This document shows, one piece after another, positions 1 through 8,193 of a stretch of 64,000 nt of DNA (positions are counted from its first letter, which is position 1; the number at the start of each line of letters is the position of its first letter). A program made the position numbers and the translations under genes. Under the pieces are notes generated by a model, which had not been told where the DNA came from, did no database searches, and worked only from the letters and a program-made list of their open reading frames with translations. The DNA lies in contig NZ_JAAUVN010000002.1 in NCBI RefSeq assembly GCF_012030425.1, positions 248,001-312,000 of the forward strand, given 5' to 3'. The DNA comes from Sphingobacterium sp. B16(2022) (GTDB lineage: Bacteria; Bacteroidota; Bacteroidia; Sphingobacteriales; Sphingobacteriaceae).

Positions 1-1256
1 TTGGTTCTTTCTAAAGTGATGCGTTGCTTTTCTTTTAATTTCTGTATTGAAATTAAAGCATCAGATACTTCACCAACTGCTGTGATCACTGTTTGTTTAA
101 ATCGGATAACATTTTTTTCTTGATCAATTTGTGCGATTTCGTATTGTGTTTTTAGTTCACGACGTTGAAATATAGGCTGGGTAATACTTCCTGCGACGGC
201 ACCAAATAGGGAAGCTGGTATGTTGAACCAATTGCTGCTTTTGAAAGCATTGATTCCAGCTTCGGCACTGATAACTAAGGAAGGATACATCCTAGCTTTA
301 GCATATTGTTGATAGGCTTTGGAACTGGTAACAGCAAGTTCTGCTTGCTTAACATCAGGTCTACGGCTCAATAAATCGGCAGGTACACCCGCAGACCAAT
401 TGTCAGGAAGTTGAATATTTGCCAGTTTTTCTTTGATTTTAATCTCCTGCGGTAGTCGACCACTCAACGTTTGAATGGCATTCTCCTGTAAATGGATCTG
501 CTGCTCAAAATCTGGAATAAGACTGGCCGCAGCAAGACGTTGCGCATCCACTTGCTCTACAGCCAACATACTGATGTCACCAACTTCGTATTGTTGTTGG
601 ACAATGCGTAAGGTACTGTCGCTAAGACGTAGATTTTGCTGTGCAATCTCATGTAGCTGATAAAGCATAAGCAACTGGTAATATCCCTGTGCTACTTGAG
701 AAATCAGTTGTGTCTGTACAGCTTTTTTTGCTTCTTCGGTCTGTAAATAAGAAGCTAATGCTACGGTATTTTGACTCTTGATCTTTCCCCATAGATCGGC
801 TTCCCACGATAGTCCTAACGATGCTGTATAATCTTCAACATGATTTTGACCTAGAAATTGTCCTAGACTCAACCCATTCATACTATTATTGGATGGATTA
901 GTACTGTTTGCTTTTATCTGCAATTGCAAATTTGGCAAATAGTTAGCCTTAGCTTGTTTTAACATCAGCTGCGATGACTCGATGTTTTTGATGGCGAGTT
1001 GCATGTCTACATTTTGATGGATGGCACTATCAATCAGAACTTGTAAAATAGGGTCTTGAAAGAAGTCTCTCCATGGAATGGAACCGATGCTCGTTTCTTT
1101 TACTCCTTCTTCTTGATCACGAAACTGTGTAGGAAGGGCAGGAGCAAGATCCTTGTTGCTGATCAGTTTATCGGTTTTACAAGACCATACAACAAGGGGT
1201 AATATGAAAGCCATCAGTATGTTTACTTTTATATTCATGTATTTCAATTTTGTCAT
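1..1256 (-). CDS. RND efflux outer-membrane factor (TolC/NodT-like lipoprotein), 3' end cut by window
   Basis: Open reading frame that runs off the left edge; 418 codons are visible. The N-terminus has a short hydrophobic signal ending in a lipobox (VVWSC), followed by two long helical OEP repeats typical of NodT-type channels; motifs such as LSRRPDVKQAE and the late QPIFQRRELK are standard in this family. It forms the trans-periplasmic duct for the pump encoded just upstream. Start: ATG at 1256, 7 bases after the pump stop codon; an in-frame ATG at 1238 is an equally possible start. Only the last few tens of residues should be missing. Last visible gene of the tetR-adaptor-pump operon. Confidence 0.9.
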   Translation of the reverse strand, partial: MTKLKYMNIKVNILMAFILPLVVWSCKTDKLISNKDLAPALPTQFRDQEEGVKETSIGSIPWRDFFQDPILQVLIDSAIHQNVDMQLAIKNIESSQLMLKQAKANYLPNLQLQIKANSTNPSNNSMNGLSLGQFLGQNHVEDYTASLGLSWEADLWGKIKSQNTVALASYLQTEEAKKAVQTQLISQVAQGYYQLLMLYQLHEIAQQNLRLSDSTLRIVQQQYEVGDISMLAVEQVDAQRLAAASLIPDFEQQIHLQENAIQTLSGRLPQEIKIKEKLANIQLPDNWSAGVPADLLSRRPDVKQAELAVTSSKAYQQYAKARMYPSLVISAEAGINAFKSSNWFNIPASLFGAVAGSITQPIFQRRELKTQYEIAQIDQEKNVIRFKQTVITAVGEVSDALISIQKLKEKQRITLERT

Positions 1257-1263
1257 TGTTTCA

Positions 1264-4200
1264 CTAAACATTAGTATGTGCGGGTACCCTAACCACTTCT
1301 GGTTGGTCCAATTCTTGTTTTTCCGTAGGATTTGGACTTACTTTCTCTTGTATATATTGGAAGAAAATAAAAAGTACCGGAATGATAAATAGGCCAAGTA
1401 CAACTCCACTGAGCATACCGCCTGCAGCGGCAATACTAATAGAGTGATTTCCTTGCGCTGAAGGACCAACTGCCGTCATCATTGGGATCATTCCTACGAT
1501 AAAAGCGAGAGAGGTCATAATGATAGGCCTCAGACGTAGTTTTGCAGCTTTTAGAGCAGCACTTGCAATCGAAAGTCCTCGTTTACGTCCCTGAATAGCA
1601 AATTCAACGATAAGAATGGCGTTTTTGGCTAATAAGCCGATCAGCATAACCAAGGCAACCTGAACATAAATATTATTGGATATATCTGTTAGACTAATCG
1701 CAGCAAATACGCCGAAGATTCCTGTTGGAATAGATAGGATAACTGCTAATGGAATGATATAACTTTCATATTGTGCAGCAAGCAGGAAGTAAACAAATAT
1801 CAAACACAAGATGAAAATAAGAGTAGACTGTCCACCCGAAACAATTTCCTCTTTTGTCATACCCGAGAATTCATAAGTATATCCTGTAGGGAGGTGCTGT
1901 TTTGCTACCTCTTCTACCGCACGAATAGCATCTCCTGAACTGTATCCAGGTTTTGGAATCGCATTGATACCAATAGAATTGAATAGGTTATAGCGTGATG
2001 CTGTCTCCGGACCATATACACGTGTCATGGTAACCAGCGTATTGATAGGAACCATATCTCCCTGACGATTTTTAACGAAAATCCCGTCCATAGAAGAGGG
2101 CTCGGTACGGTCTTGTACGTCAGCCTGAACCATGACGCGGTAATACTTACCGAATCGGTTAAAGTCTGAAGCCTGCGAGCTTCCGAAGTATGCCTGCATG
2201 GTCTGCAAAATACTTTTGGTACTTACACCGAGCTGTTCAGCCTTTATGTCATCAACCTGCAGTTCGAACTGCGGATAGTCGGCTTTGAATGTGGTAAAGG
2301 CCATCATAATTTCAGGACGTTGCATCAGTTCTCCAATAAACTGTTGTCCTACAGTACTAAATTTACCCAGTTGGCCACCAGTTCGATCTTGTAAAACCAT
2401 ATCAAGTCCATCAACATTACTAAATCCAGGAACAGTTGGGAAAGTAAAGACGAAAAAATTAGCACCTTTAATTTTAGATAATTTCTGGTTAACATCAGCC
2501 ATAATAGCATTGATATCTTTTATAGCTCCCCGTTCTTTATGTGATTTAAGTAAGATAAAAGCCACACCAGCAGATGGGCTAGTTGACTGTGTCAAAATAT
2601 TGAAGCCGGCTAAAACATTCAATGTTTTTGTAAAATCGGCATGTTGCAACTGTTGTTCTGCTTCGGCTAATGCGCTTGATGTACGGTCTAAAGATGCTCC
2701 TGCTGGCATTGAAAGAGATATTGCAATAAAACCCTGGTCTTCCGAAGGAATAAAACCAGTTGGAGTCTTGCGAATCATGACAACAGTAAGCAGTAATATC
2801 ACGCCCAAAGCACTAAATGCAATCCATTTGTAACGAATTAAGAAACGCAGACTACCGATATAGTTTTTAGTTAATCGATCAAAACCGACATTAAATCCAG
2901 CAAAAAAGCGTTCTTTAAAGTTGAGTTGCTTTTTATCAGATTGGTTATGATGCGTAGGCTTTAAAAAAAGTGCACAGAGTGCCGGGCTCAAAGTCAACGC
3001 ATTGATAGCTGAAATAACAATAGCAATGGCCAAAGTAAAAGCAAACTGCCGATAAAATACGCCTGTTGATCCCTCCATAAATCCGATTGGAAGGAATACC
3101 GCCGACATAACTAATGTAATGGAAATAATGGCTCCTGTGATTTCACTCATGGCCGATGTTGTGGCCAGTTTTGGAGACAGATGTTCATTCTCCATCTTAG
3201 CATGTACAGCTTCGACGACGACAATAGCATCATCGACCACAATACCGATGGCGAGGACAAGTGCAAATAGTGTCAGCAAGTTGATCGAGAAGCCGAATAA
3301 CTGCATGAAGAAGAAGGTTCCGACGATCGCTACAGGAACTGCGATGGCAGGAATCAGTGTTGATCTAAAATCTTGTAAGAATAGGAATACGACTAAAAAT
3401 ACCAGTATAAAAGCTTCTATTAAAGTATGTTTAACTTGGTCTATGGATTGATCCAAAGCATCTTTCGTATTATAAAGCACTAAGTATTTGACCCCTTTTG
3501 GAAAACTTAATGATGCTTTTTCCATAAACTCCTGGATCGCAATCTGAATTTCATTGGCATTGGAACCTGCCAATTGCATTACACCGATATTAAGTCCAGG
3601 TTTACCATTGATTCGAGTGTGGCTGGCATAGGTATAAGAACCCAATTCAACACGGGCAACATCCTTAAGTCTTAAAACCGAACCATCTGTATTAGAGCGA
3701 ATAATAATGTTTTCGTAATCGCTTGGCTGGTTAAGTTTTCCTTTGTATTTGATAACAAATTCGAAAGCCTCTTTACTGCTTTCTCCGAATTTTCCGGGAG
3801 CTGCTTCAACGTTTTTATCCTGAATGGCCGCCATGACTTCCTCTGGTGTCAGTTTGTAAGTCGCCATCTGATTAGGCTTGAGCCATACACGCATCGAATA
3901 ATCTTTACTTCCGCCAAAGGGCAAAGCTTGTCCTACTCCGGGGATACGTTTAAGTTCAGGAATAATATTGATCTGCGCATAGTTGGTAATAAAAGTTTGA
4001 TCATATTTGCTTTCATCTTCCGTATAAAGATCTAATACCATGATCAGACTGTTTTGCTGCTTGGCGGTTGTGATCCCCGCCTGTACAACTTCGCTTGGAA
4101 GTTGGCTGGTGGCTTGTGAAACACGATTTTGGACATTGACTGCAGCCTGGTCCGGATCAGTTCCTAATTTGAAATAAACGGTAATCATGAGAGAACCATC

Positions 4201-4452
4201 ATTACTGGCTGTGGAACTCATGTAACTCATATTTTCCACTCCATTGATGGACTCTTCAAGAGAGGGGGCTACAGCACGGAGTACCGTTTCGGCATTTGCT
4301 CCGGGATAAAGTGCCGTAACTTGCACCGCTGGTGGAGCAATATCGGGAAACTGTTGCAAAGGAAGTTTTAGGATCCCGATGATCCCCAATATGACGAGCA
4401 GAATGGAGATAACTGTAGCAAGTACGGGTCTTTCTATAAATTTTTTAAACAT
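1264..4452 (-). CDS. RND multidrug efflux pump, HAE1/AcrB type
   Basis: 1062 residues, the usual length of AcrB homologues. It is an inner-membrane, proton-driven pump that exports drugs or other hydrophobic compounds through a tripartite channel. The first transmembrane helix follows the N-terminal FIERPV motif; the proton-relay aspartates fall at residues 407 and 408 (GIVVDDAIVVVE), the same numbers as in E. coli AcrB. Two periplasmic porter/docking halves and the second six-helix bundle are complete. It sits 20 bases after the adaptor gene and 7 before the outer-membrane factor, so the three are probably one transcript controlled by the tetR gene at 5748-6347. The substrate cannot be told from sequence. 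Confidence 0.95.
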   Translation of the reverse strand: MFKKFIERPVLATVISILLVILGIIGILKLPLQQFPDIAPPAVQVTALYPGANAETVLRAVAPSLEESINGVENMSYMSSTASNDGSLMITVYFKLGTDPDQAAVNVQNRVSQATSQLPSEVVQAGITTAKQQNSLIMVLDLYTEDESKYDQTFITNYAQINIIPELKRIPGVGQALPFGGSKDYSMRVWLKPNQMATYKLTPEEVMAAIQDKNVEAAPGKFGESSKEAFEFVIKYKGKLNQPSDYENIIIRSNTDGSVLRLKDVARVELGSYTYASHTRINGKPGLNIGVMQLAGSNANEIQIAIQEFMEKASLSFPKGVKYLVLYNTKDALDQSIDQVKHTLIEAFILVFLVVFLFLQDFRSTLIPAIAVPVAIVGTFFFMQLFGFSINLLTLFALVLAIGIVVDDAIVVVEAVHAKMENEHLSPKLATTSAMSEITGAIISITLVMSAVFLPIGFMEGSTGVFYRQFAFTLAIAIVISAINALTLSPALCALFLKPTHHNQSDKKQLNFKERFFAGFNVGFDRLTKNYIGSLRFLIRYKWIAFSALGVILLLTVVMIRKTPTGFIPSEDQGFIAISLSMPAGASLDRTSSALAEAEQQLQHADFTKTLNVLAGFNILTQSTSPSAGVAFILLKSHKERGAIKDINAIMADVNQKLSKIKGANFFVFTFPTVPGFSNVDGLDMVLQDRTGGQLGKFSTVGQQFIGELMQRPEIMMAFTTFKADYPQFELQVDDIKAEQLGVSTKSILQTMQAYFGSSQASDFNRFGKYYRVMVQADVQDRTEPSSMDGIFVKNRQGDMVPINTLVTMTRVYGPETASRYNLFNSIGINAIPKPGYSSGDAIRAVEEVAKQHLPTGYTYEFSGMTKEEIVSGGQSTLIFILCLIFVYFLLAAQYESYIIPLAVILSIPTGIFGVFAAISLTDISNNIYVQVALVMLIGLLAKNAILIVEFAIQGRKRGLSIASAALKAAKLRLRPIIMTSLAFIVGMIPMMTAVGPSAQGNHSISIAAAGGMLSGVVLGLFIIPVLFIFFQYIQEKVSPNPTEKQELDQPEVVRVPAHTNV

Positions 4453-4472
4453 TTTGTTTATCGTATTATGTT

Positions 4473-5669
4473 TTAGTTGATGCTGTCTTTAGGTAGTGCT
4501 TGTGGGGTGATCACTTGACCATCTTGAAGCAAATCAATTCCCTTATATACGATACGGTCTCCTTCTTTAAGGCCGTTACTAACGAGGTAATTGGATCCGC
4601 TTTTGCCGATGACTGTGATAGGCTGTTGCACTACTTTGTTTTCTTTGTTAACAGTATAAACGAAAATTTTATCCTGCATCTCGAGGGTTGCCATTTGTGG
4701 TACCAATAGCGTATTGTCATATTTTTTCTGCAATCGTACACGTCCCGTATTTCCATTTCTTAAAACACCTTCGGGATTCTTGAAAGTAGCACGTAAAGTA
4801 ATGGCTCCGGTGTTTTTGTCAAATTGACCGTCCACCATATCGATCTTACCAGTTTGATCATATATACTTTGATCAGATAGCACTAAGTTAATCGGAGGAA
4901 GATTGTTTAATTTTTGTTGTAAATTGCTTCCTGCTGTGTTGTTTTTGAATGCAATGAAATCATTCTCGCCTAGAGAAAAATATACATGTAGATCCTGTAC
5001 ATCAGACAGAGCCGTTAATGGTTGTGCATCAGATGGGCTAACCAAACTTCCTTGCTTTTTTTGCAATCTTCCGATAAAGCCATCAGATGTGGCACGGATC
5101 AACGTATATCCAACATTTATTTTAGCGGATTCAATTGCTGAAATCGCAAGTTGAACATTTGCTTCTGCTGCATTTCGGGCGCTGATTGCTGTTTTGAGTT
5201 GGAAATCTGTCAATACCTTATTATTGACTAACCGTGTCTTTTTCTCTACTTCTAAAGACGCATTTTCTAATGCTGCACGGGCAGATAGTAAATTAGCTTT
5301 CGCTTGATTAAGTTGCTCTTGATAAGGACGATCATTAATTTTGAAGAGTGCCTGACCTTTCTTAACTTTTGCTCCTTCATCGACAAAAATACGGTCCAAA
5401 ATACCTTCTACCTGAGGTCTGATTTCAATGTTGGCCGATGCTTCGATGCTAGCAGGATATTCCTGATAGACTGTTTCCTCACCGTTTGATATGGTCATTA
5501 CCGGTAAGTTAGCAGGGGGAGGAGGTGCTGGTTTGCTTGTTCCTGTGGTACAGCTGTACAGGAAAATTGCAGGTAAAAAATAAAGCGCCTTTACTACATT
5601 AAGTTGTTTAACACTGTTAAGTGATAAGACGTAAATTCTCTTAAAATCCAGTAATAGATGTGTTTTCAT
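4473..5669 (-). CDS. RND efflux periplasmic adaptor (AcrA-like lipoprotein)
   Basis: 398 residues. Membrane-fusion protein that bridges pump and outer-membrane factor. Sequence shows a lipobox ending at Cys40 (FLYSC), a proline-rich linker, a lipoyl half-motif (PQVEGILDRIFVDEGAKVKKGQALF), an alpha-hairpin rich in Ala/Glu/Lys, the second lipoyl half (GYTLIRATSDGFIG) and a C-terminal membrane-proximal domain. The start at 5669 is the only ATG that includes the lipobox, but it gives an unusually long, charged stretch of about 25 residues before the hydrophobic segment, and a TetR-type inverted repeat (5607-5621) lies inside codons 17-21. A downstream non-standard start therefore cannot be excluded. 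Confidence 0.9.
   Translation of the reverse strand: MKTHLLLDFKRIYVLSLNSVKQLNVVKALYFLPAIFLYSCTTGTSKPAPPPPANLPVMTISNGEETVYQEYPASIEASANIEIRPQVEGILDRIFVDEGAKVKKGQALFKINDRPYQEQLNQAKANLLSARAALENASLEVEKKTRLVNNKVLTDFQLKTAISARNAAEANVQLAISAIESAKINVGYTLIRATSDGFIGRLQKKQGSLVSPSDAQPLTALSDVQDLHVYFSLGENDFIAFKNNTAGSNLQQKLNNLPPINLVLSDQSIYDQTGKIDMVDGQFDKNTGAITLRATFKNPEGVLRNGNTGRVRLQKKYDNTLLVPQMATLEMQDKIFVYTVNKENKVVQQPITVIGKSGSNYLVSNGLKEGDRIVYKGIDLLQDGQVITPQALPKDSIN
5607..5621. promoter_or_regulatory. probable TetR operator, copy 1 (inside adaptor gene 5' end)
   Basis: TTTAAC-ACT-GTTAAG, two 6-bp arms with a 3-bp spacer. Same layout as the copies at 5699-5713 and 6367-6381. It lies in the first codons of the adaptor gene, where a bound repressor could block elongation or mark a start further downstream than assumed. 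Binding by the neighbouring TetR protein is inference. Confidence 0.55.
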
Positions 5670-5698
5670 GTTATATTAAAAAATTGAGGTATGGTATA

Positions 5699-5713
5699 TT
5701 TAACGCTGTTAAA
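5699..5713. promoter_or_regulatory. probable TetR operator, copy 2 (tetR-adaptor intergenic)
   Basis: Perfect inverted repeat TTTAAC-GCT-GTTAAA located 30 bases before the adaptor ATG and after the tetR stop. A second, degraded copy (TTTAAC-GTT-GTATTA) starts 18 bases further on, at 5717. Position fits repression of the efflux operon promoter. Confidence 0.65.
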
Positions 5714-5747
5714 TCCTTTAACGTTGTATTATTTAAGGTAAAAAAAA

Positions 5748-6347
5748 CTAATCAGTAAGCGAACGTGTAATTCCGTAAATCGCGTCTTTTAAAACTTGTT
5801 GGTTGGTAATATCTCCATTACCTTGATTCACCAGATTGATCGATATTAATCCATGTATAATAGACCAGTATGTAAAGTACTTTCTGCAGATCAGTTCTTC
5901 CGAAGGATTTTTTTCTTTCATAATTTCTCGGATAACATCACTGATCATCTTCCCGTGTGATTCAGCACATTTATATGTTTTTTCAAAACCACAGCAGGCA
6001 GTTCCGACACCAAACATTAATTGATAAAGTTCACGTTCCTCGAAGGCAAAATCCCAATAGCTAAACCACATAGTTTCCAATTGTTTTTCCAGATTTGTTT
6101 CTGTAGATTTTGCTTCTTTTACTTTTTGGGCAAGGAGCCTGTAACCTTGGTTAGCAAGTTCTGTTAAGATAGCATCTTTGTTTGCAAAATATTCATAAAT
6201 CATGGGTGCCGTATATTCGATGATATCGGCGATCTTACGCATGCTCAATGCTTGCCATCCCTCTTCTTTTACAATCTGAAGAGAGGCGTCAAGAATATTG
6301 CTTCTATTTTCGTCTTTAAGACGTTGTATGCGATCTTTACTAGCCAT
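5748..6347 (-). CDS. TetR/AcrR-family transcriptional repressor
   Basis: 199 residues from the ATG at 6347 (MASKDRIQRLKDENRS); the open frame extends to an ATG at 6452 but the extra 35 residues do not look like a TetR N-terminus and would contain an operator-like repeat. Residues about 12-60 hold the TetR helix-turn-helix (ILDASLQIVKEEGW, then MRKIADIIEYTAPMIYEYF); the rest is a ligand-binding helical domain (WHG/TetR_C-like). It probably represses the adjacent RND operon and itself, because TTTAACNNNGTTAA repeats lie before both genes. The inducer is unknown. Confidence 0.9.
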   Translation of the reverse strand: MASKDRIQRLKDENRSNILDASLQIVKEEGWQALSMRKIADIIEYTAPMIYEYFANKDAILTELANQGYRLLAQKVKEAKSTETNLEKQLETMWFSYWDFAFEERELYQLMFGVGTACCGFEKTYKCAESHGKMISDVIREIMKEKNPSEELICRKYFTYWSIIHGLISINLVNQGNGDITNQQVLKDAIYGITRSLTD

Positions 6348-6366
6348 GCCTGATAAGCATAAATGA

Positions 6367-6381
6367 TTTAACAGTGTTAAG
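6367..6381. promoter_or_regulatory. probable TetR operator, copy 3 (before tetR)
   Basis: TTTAAC-AGT-GTTAAG, 20 bases upstream of the chosen tetR start. Its presence argues for autoregulation and for the shorter tetR start at 6347. No clear TAnnTTTG box was found nearby, so promoter position is not known. Confidence 0.6.
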
Positions 6382-6586
6382 ACAAAATTCTGATTTTTAC
6401 TTTTTATTTGTGACATATCAAAGTCATTAAATAAAAAAGAGTAATAAACCATTGTTCATTTAAGATAAACCTGCTTTTGTTATCATTTTTATTGATTTTA
6501 TGAGAAAGATCATATAAACTAGTGAAAAATATATTTTTTAAAATTCATAGATCTGATAGATAGATGTTTAGAAAATATGCTTAAAT

Positions 6587-6623
6587 AAAACAAAGCCATA
6601 CCTTTTCAGATTGGCTTTGTTTT
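6587..6623 (-). terminator. Rho-independent terminator after the first susD
   Basis: 12-bp perfect stem, left arm 6587-6598 (AAAACAAAGCCA) and right arm 6612-6623, loop of 13 bases, T-rich on either strand. Lies 18 bases after the susD stop and separates it from tetR. Confidence 0.8.
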
Positions 6624-6641
6624 AAGAAAATTAGGAATCAC

Positions 6642-8189
6642 TTATTTGTTCCACCATAATTTCTTCGTAATCACATCATCGCCCTGTTGTGCAAGCGAAG
6701 CCTGATAGTTGACTTTATTGGTGCTTTGCTCTTTAATCGGGTAAACCAAACGACTAGGGATAGCATCTCCGATTTCAGGATTGAAAGTGTAGATAACAGG
6801 CTTTCCATCTACAGTACCACTCCATACCACATCTCCCTTTTTAATTAAGAATAAAGGATAACCGGTACGTCTTACTTCAGACCATGATTCAACGCTTTGA
6901 TTGAATAAAGCTAAATATTTTTGTGATAGTACGCGTTCTTTATTAGCTGCAGGCAGCTTGTCTAAGTAAGCAGTAATGTCGGATGCAGCCACCCCCCATT
7001 TCTCTAAGGATGCACGTGTACCATTGATATATTGAGTTTGATCCCAATTGTTGTTCTCGGATAATAAGAAGGCAACTTCTGCATACTCCAATAATACCTC
7101 AGCATAATCTGCTGCATTGATAATATCTCCAGGTAAAGAAATCTTGTCTAGGGGAAATAAATTGCCGGCAGCTAAAGGTAATCCATATGGCTGGCCAAAA
7201 TAGCTACCATTTTCAGTCGTTGGTTTTGCATATTTAGTTAGTCTAGGATCTACGATTGTAAATGGACCTCTTTTCCCTTGTAAAGCTTCTACGATGACAT
7301 TAGAAAGCGCAAAATCTTTTCTATTTGCCGTAACTGTGGCGCGGTATAATGGTGCTTCATTTGGTGAAGTTTTTGAATACTTAAATGTCGCATTGTCACT
7401 ATTGGAAGTGAATACGCCTTTTTTTATAGCATCATTAATATGAATGCTTGCTAAGTTGGCATCTTTTGTTTTGATGCGTGTCGCTAAACGTAAACGAAGA
7501 GAATTCGCAAATTTAGCCCATTTTCCATTATCACCTTTATAAATAACATCAGACGTACCAAAAGTTTTATCCCCTTGGTATTTGATTAAAGTATCTGCAG
7601 CCTGTTGCAATTCAGTGAGGATATCCTTGTAAATCTTTTCTTGACTAGCATATTTTGGAGTCAAGTTATCCGGATTCTGTTGCAAAGCCTGAAAATCTGG
7701 ATCAGCGTTACCAAAGGATTGATACGGAATATTACCAAACACATCAGTTAATGAGTGGAAAGCATAAGATTTTAAAATGCGCGCAATGGCAATTTGATTG
7801 ACATTGCTACCTGCTGTTCCTGCTGAAGCAGTTGCTTTCGTTTTTTCATCTGAATTGAGGTTAATAATTTCATTCAGGTTATTTAGTGATTTATAAGTTG
7901 CTGTCCAATAATTATCTGAGTAATTTGTTGGTATTTGATAGCGAGACTGATCGGTGTAAATATTTTGTGCAAAGTATTGCGAAAATAATTGTGCCCCTCT
8001 TAAACTGATATCTTCGCTGCGTAGCGCATTCACTAATTGTTTTTCGGCCGTCACTAGTAATGTCGGTGTTGTTACAAAAGTGGGACGATTGGGATCGGTA
8101 TTGATCTCTGCAAATTTAGACTTCGAACATGAAGATGCAACAATTGAAATACCGATTACTGAAGTATATAATATATTAATTATTTTCAT
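6642..8189 (-). CDS. SusD-like outer-membrane lipoprotein (SusD_2 type)
   Basis: 515 residues. SusD-family proteins cover the extracellular mouth of their SusC transporter and capture the nutrient. Lipobox at the N-terminus (IVASSCSKS), then the SusD_2-type opening (FAEINTDPNRPTF) and a helical TPR-like body; the C-terminal half contains the typical SQKYLALFNQSVESWSEVRRTGYP segment with the Trp/Arg-rich core. The gene starts 4 bases after the susC stop, so the two are surely co-transcribed. No glycoside hydrolase, protease or other enzyme gene is attached to this pair, so the substrate cannot be assigned; SusD_2 members often pair with peptide or unknown-ligand transporters. Confidence 0.92.
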   Translation of the reverse strand: MKIINILYTSVIGISIVASSCSKSKFAEINTDPNRPTFVTTPTLLVTAEKQLVNALRSEDISLRGAQLFSQYFAQNIYTDQSRYQIPTNYSDNYWTATYKSLNNLNEIINLNSDEKTKATASAGTAGSNVNQIAIARILKSYAFHSLTDVFGNIPYQSFGNADPDFQALQQNPDNLTPKYASQEKIYKDILTELQQAADTLIKYQGDKTFGTSDVIYKGDNGKWAKFANSLRLRLATRIKTKDANLASIHINDAIKKGVFTSNSDNATFKYSKTSPNEAPLYRATVTANRKDFALSNVIVEALQGKRGPFTIVDPRLTKYAKPTTENGSYFGQPYGLPLAAGNLFPLDKISLPGDIINAADYAEVLLEYAEVAFLLSENNNWDQTQYINGTRASLEKWGVAASDITAYLDKLPAANKERVLSQKYLALFNQSVESWSEVRRTGYPLFLIKKGDVVWSGTVDGKPVIYTFNPEIGDAIPSRLVYPIKEQSTNKVNYQASLAQQGDDVITKKLWWNK

Positions 8190-8193
8190 TTTT

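Noticed and set aside
2285..2833. 182-codon plus-strand frame opposite the RND pump
   Set aside because: It is an antisense shadow of a complete AcrB-type gene; its composition (Ser/Cys/Ile-rich, no motif) is typical of such shadows.
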